Below the pieces are notes generated by a model. The model had not been told where the DNA came from. It made no database searches and saw only the letters and a program-made list of their open reading frames with translations. Shown here piece by piece: positions 57,796-64,000 of a DNA stretch of 64,000 bases. Source of the DNA: Paludibacterium sp. B53371 (lineage in GTDB: Bacteria; Pseudomonadota; Gammaproteobacteria; Burkholderiales; Chromobacteriaceae); contig NZ_CP069163.1 in assembly GCF_018802765.1 (NCBI RefSeq), forward strand, positions 2,614,311 to 2,678,310. Reading direction: 5' to 3'. The translations under genes and the position numbers were made by a program. The stretch's first letter is position 1. Each line of letters starts with the position of its first letter.

Positions 57796-57905
57796 GATAC
57801 CGTTCCTGTAACGGGGGAATGCCGTTCCTGCAACGGGGTGGTGCCGTTCCTACAACGTGGGAGTGCCGTTCCCGCAACGGGGGGATACCGTTCCTGCAAC
57901 GGGCC
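57796..57905. repeat. Five tandem 22-bp iterons (candidate oriV)
   Basis: Five units with an exact 22-bp period at 57796, 57818, 57840, 57862 and 57884; a degenerate sixth (57774-57795) matches about 14 of 22 positions. The core is CCGTTCCTGCAACGG, itself an imperfect palindrome (CCGTT/AACGG). The period is two helical turns, so all copies face the same side of DNA, as iterons do. It is not a multiple of three, so it does not encode a protein repeat. An A+T-rich stretch follows at 57975-57998. Confidence 0.8.
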
Positions 57906-58035
57906 CCGCCACATCCTAGCGGGTCCAAGTGCCACACCAGGCGGGCATTCCCACGACACCAAACTACTTGCTAATCCGCTTTTAATCATTTTTAAATGTG
58001 GATTTGCCCCCGTATAACAGGACACCGATCAACGC

Positions 58036-58914
58036 TTAAGTTGATGAAGCCGCCAGGCGTCGAAACTCTCGTGGAGAGCGGTATTTCAACGCACTATGCG
58101 GGTGAAACTCGTTGTAGTGCTCAATGGCAATCGCCAGATTCCGGTAGGCCGTGTGGGCATCCGGTTTCGGCATATGGCCGACGTAGTCCCGCTTCAGCGT
58201 CTTGACCATGCTTTCCGCCATGCCGTTACTCTGCGGGCTGCAGACGGGCGTGGTTAACGGCTTGAGGCCGATTTCTCGCGCAAACAGCCGCGTGTCGGCG
58301 GCAATATAACTCGAACCATTGTCGCTCAGCCATTCCACCTCGGGCGAGATGCCCAACTGAATGCCGCGTTTCTCAACAGCTTCCAACATGACATCTCGAA
58401 CCATGTCGCCCGTGTAGCCCCCGGTCGAGGCTGTCCAACTGATGATTTCACGGTCGCAGCAGTCCTCCGCAAACACGACACGCAGCTTTTCGCCGTTATC
58501 GCAGCGAAATTCGAAGCCGTCAGAGCACCAGCGGCGATTACTGTCGGCAACAGCAACCCTACCATCATGGCGCCGCGGGGTGCCTGGTTGCTTGATCCGC
58601 CGCTGAAGCAGCAGACCATGCTGGCGCATGACGCGATAAACGCGCTTCACGTTGACCGGCGGCAAGTGACCGGCCTCTCGCTGCCGGCGAATCACCCCCC
58701 AAGTCCGGCGGTAGCCGTAGCTGGGCAGCGGCGAAATCGCGGCCCGAATTGCCTCGACCAGCTCACTATCGTCGGTCGAGCGACAGGAACGCCCATCCCG
58801 CCAATCGGCAGAACGCGACACACGGCGAATCACATTCGAACGCGCCAACCCCAGCGAGGTACAGACCGGTGCTACTGGTCTTCCCCCGGCAATAAGGGTG
58901 AGCGCGCAATCCAC
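58036..58914 (-). CDS. IS2-like transposase OrfB (DDE catalytic part)
   Basis: The integrase-core half of an IS3-family transposase, about 292 residues. The DDE triad is visible: first Asp in [12 protein letters not shown], second in [13 protein letters not shown], Glu in [16 protein letters not shown]. It has the HTH-21-type region [16 protein letters not shown] and ends [15 protein letters not shown]. It is normally made as an OrfAB fusion by a -1 frameshift from OrfA, since its own GTG start (58914) has no ribosome site. Confidence 0.92.
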   Translation of the reverse strand: MDCALTLIAGGRPVAPVCTSLGLARSNVIRRVSRSADWRDGRSCRSTDDSELVEAIRAAISPLPSYGYRRTWGVIRRQREAGHLPPVNVKRVYRVMRQHGLLLQRRIKQPGTPRRHDGRVAVADSNRRWCSDGFEFRCDNGEKLRVVFAEDCCDREIISWTASTGGYTGDMVRDVMLEAVEKRGIQLGISPEVEWLSDNGSSYIAADTRLFAREIGLKPLTTPVCSPQSNGMAESMVKTLKRDYVGHMPKPDAHTAYRNLAIAIEHYNEFHPHSALKYRSPREFRRLAASST

Positions 58915-59261
58915 TTTTTTGCGCGGGCGATTTCCACGGCTTCTTTGAGGATTTCGTTCTCCATCGTCTTCTTGCCGAGGAGTCGCTGTAGTTCGCGTAT
59001 TTGCTTGATGGCAGAAGCCAATTCAGAGGCGGGCACGACTTCTTCTCCCGCGGCAATCGCCGATAGGCTGCCTTCCTGATAAAGCTTGCGCCACTTGAAC
59101 AGCTGATTGGGATTGAGCCCATGACGGCGGGCAACGAGGGAAACCGACTGGCCGGGCATGAAGCTCTCGGCAACGATGGCCTGCTTCTCCTCGATGCTCC
59201 AGCGGCGACGACGCTCGGGTCCGAGCACGTCTGTCTTGTTGTTGGTGTTAGTCATAAACAT
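58872..59261 (-). CDS. IS2-like transposase OrfA
   Basis: A 129-residue HTH protein: [48 protein letters not shown] binds the IS ends, followed by a leucine zipper ([22 protein letters not shown]). At its 3' end, in the 43-base overlap with OrfB, is a slippery A-AAA-AAG heptamer (58914-58920, minus strand), the known -1 frameshift signal of the IS2 group. Confidence 0.92.
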   Translation of the reverse strand: MFMTNTNNKTDVLGPERRRRWSIEEKQAIVAESFMPGQSVSLVARRHGLNPNQLFKWRKLYQEGSLSAIAAGEEVVPASELASAIKQIRELQRLLGKKTMENEILKEAVEIARAKKWIARSPLLPGEDQ

Positions 59262-59330
59262 AGCCTTAAACCTATCCCTTATTCTAAGCGGGAATCGGTG
59301 TCCTATGTTTCAGGGGGCTCGTCCAAAATG

Positions 59331-59741
59331 AGCTCCGCCACACAATCCAGAGTAGTCCGCAAACATTGTGTTTTACCGTGGCAGATGCACGGTTCCAAAC
59401 GGGCACGCCCGTCTAGAACCGGCCCCCGGACGAAGCCCGCCCAGCGAGGCGCTATGCGCCGCACAGCCCGGTCAGCCGGACGCGTGTGCGCGTCTGCCGG
59501 CATACTGCATGCAGTAGTCGCTGTTGGAAGTCTGCAGCAAAGGAGCCCCACGCAATACGAGGCTCTTAAGGAGCCTCCGATAATCAAAATTCTGTCGAAT
59601 GCAACTAACTCTTCGCCGTGAAACATGTAAACTGATGGACGGGGGAGCTGGGCACTTCCTCTTACGAAAGTAAGGGCGGCTCTGAAAAATAACGGTCTTG
59701 GCCGTTGAGCTTTGGCTCACCGATCCCGCAAGGGATGTTCA
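59331..59741 (+). ncRNA. Highly structured non-coding region upstream of the SLATT-RT pair (candidate system RNA)
   Basis: 411 bases without a good gene but dense in inverted repeats: CGGTTC/GAACCG enclosing ACGGG/CCCGT (59390-59421), GGCGC/GCGCC (59448-59460), GCCGG/CCGGC enclosing ACGCG/CGCGT (59475-59501), palindrome TACTGCATGCAGTA (59503-59516), GAGGCTC/GAGCCTC (59559-59577), then four small hairpins in 78 bases: CTTAC-GAAA-GTAAG (59661-59674), AACGG/CCGTT (59691-59706), TGAGC-TTTG-GCTCA (59706-59719) and ATCCC-GCAA-GGGAT (59723-59736). The last ends five bases before the SLATT ATG. Exact RNA ends are unknown. Confidence 0.5.
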
Positions 59742-60323
59742 ATGTTCCAACATCCTCGGCTCTCCCACCTAATTTTGGAGAGCATAGTGGACGACAAAGT
59801 TTGGTTTACCTACAAGGCACGCATCCAGGCCCAGCTACGCCTCGCTAGGCTAGACTTTCACTCGCAGCTTCTTTTGGTCTGGTATGCCATCCTAGGGGCA
59901 AGTCTCGCAGTCGCCACAATTCGATACCCACACGTGCTCGGCAAAGATACCGATATACTTTCTGCAGTACTATCGATTGCCTTGCTTGGTATTTCTATGG
60001 CAGTCACTAACCGGGACTTTAGGGGGCGCTCAATTGCGATGCGCAAAAACTACCTTGATCTTCAGCATTTGCATGATCGTCTGAAGCAGAATGGCACCAC
60101 GTCAACAGCCGACTTAGATTGCTATCATGAGCTCTTGTCTTCAGCCGAAAACCACCTAGAAATAGACGACATGCTCTTCCGAGTCTTGAATGCCTCGACA
60201 CTTACAAGCCGTAAGCCTACTTGCGTTGAAACTTTAAAGGTATACGCCTATTTGTTTAGGCGCCAAGCCATAACTCTTACGCTTTATTTATTACCAATAT
60301 TAATTATATGGTGGATACATTGA
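59742..60323 (+). CDS. SLATT-like three-helix membrane protein (putative effector)
   Basis: A 193-residue protein with a charged N-terminal helix (about 18-40, FTYKARIQAQLRLARLDFHSQ), two adjacent membrane helices (about 42-60 and 72-89), a long cytoplasmic helical part with NYLDLQHLHDRLKQN, and a third C-terminal membrane helix (about 176-192). This matches SLATT domains, membrane effectors found in bacterial conflict systems, including forms paired with reverse transcriptases. I start at ATG 59742, after the hairpins; a TTG at 59712 is inside them. Its 3' end overlaps the RT start by 16 bases. A+T-rich composition suggests transfer. Confidence 0.72.
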   Translation: MFQHPRLSHLILESIVDDKVWFTYKARIQAQLRLARLDFHSQLLLVWYAILGASLAVATIRYPHVLGKDTDILSAVLSIALLGISMAVTNRDFRGRSIAMRKNYLDLQHLHDRLKQNGTTSTADLDCYHELLSSAENHLEIDDMLFRVLNASTLTSRKPTCVETLKVYAYLFRRQAITLTLYLLPILIIWWIH

Positions 60324-61690
60324 GCGCCGCACGTAAATTCAAGAAGGTCTTCCGCAAGAGAAGCCTAAGCAAAATTTACTTTGAAAAAATTCGAGAGACT
60401 GGCGCAATAGGCATAGATCGAATTCGCCCTTCCCAACTCGTCCCCAGACTCAAAGTAGAGATCGATGTAATTATAAGAAAAATATTTACAGGAACATATA
60501 CGTTTACTCCATACAAGGAGAAACTTATATCAAAAGGGCAAGGCGTTCCTCCACGACTAATTTCAATCCCTACCGCTCGTGATCGGATTGTCATGAGGGG
60601 ACTTTGTGAGTTCCTAGTGGATGTCTTCCCCGAAGCGGCGCTAACGTTACCACAAGCCGTCATCGACTCTCTCGCAAAAGCCGTCGCTAGTGGCACATAT
60701 GTCGAATACATAAAAATTGATCTAAAAAACTTTTACCCATCCATTCCACACCATGTCATTTTCCGTGAGCTACAGAAGAAAATACGAAAGTCTGAGATTC
60801 TGAAACTTCTGCGCTCCGCTATAGAAACCGCGACCGTTCCAGAGTACAAGGGAGGCAAGGGAAGTAAACCTAATCTGATAGGTGTCCCGCAAGGACTTGC
60901 CATCTCCAACTTGCTTGCAGAAATTGCCCTAATGTCGATTGACAAACAATTTAATAACAAGCCAAGTATTTGGTATAAGCGTTATGTCGACGATATTTTA
61001 ATCCTCGTTCCAGCAGGGAACTCAAAGGCTGTATACGATCAGATCATGGCCTCATTAGTGTCGCTCGGACTTACACCACACGCTCTGGATGTACCCGGCT
61101 CCAAAACAAAAATAGCTTCACTCAGAGAGCCATTCACATTTCTTGGCTACCAAATAGAAGGCACATCTATCTCCATCCGGCCAGAAAGCATAATTAAATT
61201 CGAATCATCTCTTGCAAGCATATTCACCTCTTATCGGTATAAACTTTCCTACGCAAAAAATCCAAAGGACAAAGCCGCTGCACTTGCGCTTTGTCGTTGG
61301 CGCTTAAACCTACGCATCACAGGATGTATTTTTGAAGGGCGAAGACTCGGTTGGGTCTTCTATTTTTCTCAGATAACAAATACTTCGTGCCTTCGTTCCG
61401 TCAATCGAACAATAGATTCTTTGTTGAATCGCTTCGCTCTAACTGATGATATTCAACCAAAATCGCTGATAAAGACATACTACGAAGGACAACGTAAAAA
61501 CAAGGAATCACATAATTACATTCCAAACTTTGACACCATGCCCGTACTTCAACAGCGGAGTATCCTTTCTATACTATTGGGAGAGAACCGAATTCGAGAT
61601 TTATCGGACAAGCGTATCTCTGAACTTTTCAAAATGCGCATCAGCACGGCAGTACGGGAACTTGAAGCCGACCTCTCTGCCATGTCGTAG
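60308..61690 (+). CDS. Defence-type reverse transcriptase (UG/Abi/DRT-like)
   Basis: A 460-residue RNA-directed DNA polymerase. Motifs: RT2-like GQGVPPRLISIPTARDRIVMRGL (about 78-98), motif A IDLKNFYPSIPHHV with Asp138, motif B GVPQGLAISNLLAEI (193-207), motif C YVDD (226-229), motif D FTFLGYQ (277-282). The polymerase core is complete and the catalytic aspartates are intact. After about residue 290 comes a roughly 170-residue helical extension with no maturase or endonuclease domain. Retron-specific features (YADD, NAxxH, VTG) are not seen. Coupling to the SLATT-like gene and the upstream structured RNA suggests a DRT-type anti-phage system. The exact subgroup is not assigned. Confidence 0.87.
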   Translation: MVDTLSAARKFKKVFRKRSLSKIYFEKIRETGAIGIDRIRPSQLVPRLKVEIDVIIRKIFTGTYTFTPYKEKLISKGQGVPPRLISIPTARDRIVMRGLCEFLVDVFPEAALTLPQAVIDSLAKAVASGTYVEYIKIDLKNFYPSIPHHVIFRELQKKIRKSEILKLLRSAIETATVPEYKGGKGSKPNLIGVPQGLAISNLLAEIALMSIDKQFNNKPSIWYKRYVDDILILVPAGNSKAVYDQIMASLVSLGLTPHALDVPGSKTKIASLREPFTFLGYQIEGTSISIRPESIIKFESSLASIFTSYRYKLSYAKNPKDKAAALALCRWRLNLRITGCIFEGRRLGWVFYFSQITNTSCLRSVNRTIDSLLNRFALTDDIQPKSLIKTYYEGQRKNKESHNYIPNFDTMPVLQQRSILSILLGENRIRDLSDKRISELFKMRISTAVRELEADLSAMS

Positions 61691-61938
61691 TTGAGTTTGT
61701 TGCATTTAGCAGGAAATGAGCCGCCGGTCGCAGCCACCACAACCCCATTGACATAGAAGAAGAATTATCGCGTACCTTTAGCCTATTAAAGGTAGGCAGA
61801 GCACCCCATGAACAATCGCCCCGACTCCGGCTATTTCTTCAGACTTGAGCCTTGTGCAACCGCCGTTGGCTTATCATAATTAAATTGACTGGATTTTTCC
61901 GGCAACCTCGTCACATGATCACGAAGGAGGGGCTGTTG
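61691..61938. other. Intergenic region after the RT with inverted repeat and promoter
   Basis: A perfect 8-bp inverted repeat TACCTTTA/TAAAGGTA (61773-61794, six-base loop) lies about 80 bases after the RT stop; no T-run follows, so an operator is as likely as a terminator. A promoter-like pair TTGTGC (61852-61857) and CATAAT (61875-61880) with a 17-base spacer precedes the small membrane peptide gene. Confidence 0.45.
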
Positions 61939-62046
61939 ATGGACTTCTTTTCCTGGACGGCACTGGGTCTTACTGTTGTAGGCTTGATCGTTATGGTAGT
62001 TGTTTACCATCAGGTAACAAGTATGAAAACCTGCCGGAAACAATAG
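61939..62046 (+). CDS. Small single-helix membrane peptide, 35 residues
   Basis: Sequence pattern: MDFFSW, one membrane helix (about residues 8-24, LGLTVVGLIVMVVVY), then a short polar tail ending KTCRKQ. A strong ribosome site AAGGAGG lies eight bases upstream, and a promoter-like pair with 17-base spacing lies further upstream, so translation is likely. The longer frame from 61852 or 61915 is less well supported. Small membrane peptides near defence genes can be toxins or helpers, but the function here is unknown. Confidence 0.5.
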   Translation: MDFFSWTALGLTVVGLIVMVVVYHQVTSMKTCRKQ

Positions 62047-62390
62047 CCCCCCTTGCACAGTAGATCACAAGAGCCTCATTTCTGCAGACAACAAGAACCC
62101 TAGACGTAAACCAAAGTTAATGGCGCATGGCCGGCGGGACGCCGTGCCGCTAGTGACCCGAGAGGGACGCCCTGTGTCCCGAACGGGGTAGCGGTGCTTG
62201 CCGCGGCCTCGCGGCTTAGCACCTGTCGCGCAAGCAGCATCTCGCTCCTCAGAGACCGCATACCGCGCCAAGAACGAACTGAACGCAAGCGGTCCGCACC
62301 TATCATAACGAAAAAAAATCGACTACAATTCCGCATAGAGAAAACCCAACATCTCTACCTGTTAAACGCGAGCAAGGACAGTTTCTCTTT
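62047..62390. other. Structured intergenic region
   Basis: 344 bases. The 62130-62225 part is G+C-rich and can fold: GGTGC/GCACC (62193-62223) enclosing GCCGC/GCGGC, and GGGAC/GTCCC just before it. A -10-like TACAAT (62324-62329) may serve the next gene. The open frames here lack motifs and ribosome sites. It may hold a small RNA or the remains of another element. Confidence 0.35.
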
Positions 62391-63035
62391 ATGCACGATC
62401 TACATACAGCGTTGTTGCAACGCATTGCCTTTGAGGTTGGCGACATTTTTACGGTAAAGCTGGAGGATAGGCTTACTGCCGCCTTCAAGGCGAGTAATGA
62501 CTATGCGAACCAATGGTTTGACCCTGAGCTACGGCAAAGCAACAAAGGCCATAACCAGTCCGTTCATATCCTTCAAGAAGTTGTAAGAGTCGCAAGGGAG
62601 GCTGGGCATGACGCCACGATGGCCCCTACGACGCCCAAGGGTCACCACTACGCGAAAGTAATCCTCCCCAGCTTCACAATGGGGGGCACCCGTATCGAGT
62701 CCCCCCACTGGCAAAGAGCAAAGTACGCGAAAAATTTCGGTCGATTGAACAAAGCACTTGAGCCACTGACGCGGGATCTATTTGATGCAATCGAAGAAGG
62801 GGTAATTCAAGACAGGATTTTCCTGGTTGTCGCCGTAGCAGAGAACCGCTATCGTGGCGGGTTTCCTGATATCTATTTCGCCGTGCCGTACTCGACACTT
62901 GATGGCTACCACTTCTCCGCAACCTTGGATGAAGTACGTGAAGCAACCAAGCAATCAGTTGAGGAACCGCTTGAGCCATTAGTGTTTCTTAAGAAGAGGC
63001 TGGACGATGCGGAGCGCGGCGCGAAGGAGGCATAA
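62391..63035 (+). CDS. Hypothetical protein, partner of an ImmA/IrrE-type gene
   Basis: A 214-residue protein I do not recognise. It starts MHDLHTALLQRIAFEVGDIF, has no signal peptide or membrane segment, and includes a conserved-looking core VILPSFTMGGTRIESPHWQRAKYAKNFGRLNKALEPL and VAVAENRYRGGFPDIYFAVPY. The downstream XRE/metallopeptidase gene starts nine bases after its stop, so the two form a pair. A toxin-antitoxin or defence module is possible from context, not from sequence. Confidence 0.75.
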   Translation: MHDLHTALLQRIAFEVGDIFTVKLEDRLTAAFKASNDYANQWFDPELRQSNKGHNQSVHILQEVVRVAREAGHDATMAPTTPKGHHYAKVILPSFTMGGTRIESPHWQRAKYAKNFGRLNKALEPLTRDLFDAIEEGVIQDRIFLVVAVAENRYRGGFPDIYFAVPYSTLDGYHFSATLDEVREATKQSVEEPLEPLVFLKKRLDDAERGAKEA

Positions 63036-63043
63036 GGTTCAAC

Positions 63044-64000
63044 ATGCGCATTGGTGTTAAAGGGTTCCAAGGAGCGCGCCTTACGCAGGCCCGCGCCGCG
63101 CGAGGAATGACCCAAACTGCGTTAGCAAAAGCATCAGGCATCTCCTGCCCCTCAATCTCAAAATGGGAACGAGGGGAGCAGATGCCTGAGTTTGCCGCAC
63201 TGGAGAAGGTCGCCGAAGCGCTTTCGTTGCCCACAACCTGGTTCTTACAACCGTTGCCCGACTATGGCAACGGCACCTACTTCTTTAGGTCTAACTCTTC
63301 ATTAGCAGCCGCAGGACGAGCGATCGCTCGCACACGACTCGAGTGGCTACATGAGCTCTCGCTTTGCATCCAAGAGTGGATAGCTTGGCCTGAGTTAACA
63401 CTTCCTAAGCCGCTGGAAAGAAGCGACGCTCTCGGCTTAACAGATTCCGAGATAGAGGCTCTTGCGATGCAATGCAGAGAGCTTTGGCGTCTGGGTACAG
63501 GCCCGATTGAGGATGTAATCAAAGCTGTTGAGGCCGCAGGGGTCATTACAACCCGCGAGGCCTTGGGTTACATGAAGATGGATGGAGTCTCGCGCTGGTT
63601 CGAGCGGGACGGTCGCCCCTATATGTTCATCTCGGCCGACAAAACTTCTGCCGTACGAAACCGCTTTGACGTTGCGCATGAACTAGGGCACATACTGATG
63701 CACGCGGGGCTGACACAAGAGGATGAAGAGCAGCACCACAATGAACTTGAGCGGCAAGCACACTTGTTTGCCAGCGCATTCCTGATGCCCGCGGAAAGCG
63801 TTGCTGGAGCACTGAACTATCCTACATTGGATACGTTGCTCACGTTGAAGAAAAAGTGGAAGGTATCCATCGGCGCATTGATCATGAGAGCCAAGTCCCT
63901 AGATTTGATCGATGATGCATATTCCACACGACTGTGGAAAAACTACAGTGCCCGCGGCTGGAGAAAAGGAGAACCACTAGACGACACCCTTGAGGCTGAA
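63044..64000 (+). CDS. XRE-family regulator with ImmA/IrrE metallopeptidase domain (partial)
   Basis: 319 residues are visible; the C-terminus lies beyond the window. An N-terminal HTH (about 10-62; TQTALAKASGISCPSISKWERGEQMPE) is followed by an ImmA/IrrE (DUF955) zinc-peptidase domain with the catalytic HELGH (212-216, FDVAHELGHILMHAG) and third-ligand region ELERQAHLFASAFLMPAES. Such proteins cleave repressors in ICEs, phage defence and stress systems. Here it follows an unknown gene by eight bases and probably regulates or forms a two-gene module with it. Confidence 0.9.
   Translation, partial: MRIGVKGFQGARLTQARAARGMTQTALAKASGISCPSISKWERGEQMPEFAALEKVAEALSLPTTWFLQPLPDYGNGTYFFRSNSSLAAAGRAIARTRLEWLHELSLCIQEWIAWPELTLPKPLERSDALGLTDSEIEALAMQCRELWRLGTGPIEDVIKAVEAAGVITTREALGYMKMDGVSRWFERDGRPYMFISADKTSAVRNRFDVAHELGHILMHAGLTQEDEEQHHNELERQAHLFASAFLMPAESVAGALNYPTLDTLLTLKKKWKVSIGALIMRAKSLDLIDDAYSTRLWKNYSARGWRKGEPLDDTLEAE

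Larger units (their letters stand above)
57999..59325 (-). mobile_element. IS3-family element, IS2 group
   Basis: 1,327 bp. Ends share TGGA...GCCCCC...AGGACACCGAT as imperfect terminal inverted repeats (left from 57999; right read inward from 59325). Both flanks carry the same 5-bp target duplication AAATG (57994-57998 and 59326-59330). Two overlapping frames encode the transposase by programmed frameshift. The intact ends, frames and target duplication indicate a recent, probably active copy. Confidence 0.93.

Noticed and set aside
57774-57905. CRISPR array
   Set aside because: The 22-bp units are directly adjacent with no unique spacers, and no cas genes are nearby. Tandem iterons next to a rep gene fit much better.
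59303-59626. 107-residue minus-strand open frame (and the plus-strand frame 59121-59621)
   Set aside because: Both cross the IS boundary or the strongly structured block, show no motif, and have no ribosome site.
59331-61690. Retron (msr-msd with retron RT)
   Set aside because: The RT has YVDD and no clear NAxxH or VTG signatures, and I could not find the a1/a2 inverted repeat pairing with a branching G. A UG/DRT-type RT is the better reading.
60308-61690. Group II intron-encoded protein
   Set aside because: No maturase X-domain or HNH endonuclease tail is visible, and no domain V-like GAAA-capped hairpin with AY ending follows the gene.
61808-61879. 23-codon open frame upstream of the small membrane peptide
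   Set aside because: No convincing ribosome site, and it runs into the promoter-like sequence of the next gene.

Overview
The window is a 64 kb piece of a G+C-rich Gram-negative chromosome. Gene content and order (kdsD-kdsC-lptC-lptA-lptB-rpoN-hpf-ptsN-hprK-rapZ; exbB-exbD-lpxK-trm112-kdsB-adk; lysC next to a tRNA cluster; a neisserial-type porin) point to Betaproteobacteria, order Neisseriales, most like the Chromobacteriaceae. A PtsG-type glucose permease, gap and adhE suggest a glucose-fermenting, facultatively anaerobic member. The genus is inference; no database was searched.

Regions 1-55.8 kb are core chromosome. From the left: a truncated porin gene; a minus-strand cassette with a MurA-like enzyme, DdlA, an acetyltransferase and a Nudix hydrolase; an OafA-type acyltransferase; a diguanylate cyclase; tRNA-Gly; AsmA; a Kef-type antiporter; then the Kdo/LPS-transport/sigma-54/PTS-Ntr run (12.5-20.1 kb), ubiX, nnr, an EamA transporter, and a histidine kinase with an HD-GYP response regulator. 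The minus-strand group TrhA, adk, kdsB, trm112, lpxK, exbD, exbB follows. At 31-39.5 kb is a glucose module: an EIIA-HPr-EI fusion, ptsG, gap and adhE. The PTS operon is preceded by a perfect FNR-type box and two HexR-like palindromes. Then come xseA, an ArsR-type regulator, gpmI-envC-ctpA, argA, yggX, ppk1, ettA, a soluble chemoreceptor, a membrane diguanylate cyclase, three tRNAs (Ser, Arg, Glu), lysC and tRNA-Ala(CGC).

From tRNA-Ala (56,020) to the right edge the DNA changes character: A+T content rises by eye and the genes are accessory. This looks like a mobile island. It starts with an AlpA/MerR-like DNA-binding protein and a TrfA-like replication initiator, followed by five exact-period 22-bp iterons, so it carries what looks like a plasmid-type origin. 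A 1,327-bp IS2-like element with a clean 5-bp target duplication (AAATG) sits next to the iterons. Beyond it is the most interesting locus: a heavily structured non-coding segment (59.33-59.74 kb), a three-helix membrane protein resembling SLATT effectors, and an overlapping reverse transcriptase with a YVDD active site. Together these look like a reverse-transcriptase anti-phage system with its own RNA. A 35-residue membrane peptide, a second structured intergenic region, an unknown 214-residue protein and a truncated XRE/ImmA-IrrE metallopeptidase complete the window.

Functionally, the core part links LPS assembly, peptidoglycan maintenance, PTS-based carbon/nitrogen signalling and c-di-GMP turnover (two cyclases, one HD-GYP phosphodiesterase). 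The right-hand 8 kb appears to be a replicon-derived, defence-bearing insertion at a tRNA gene; its integrase and far end are not in view.
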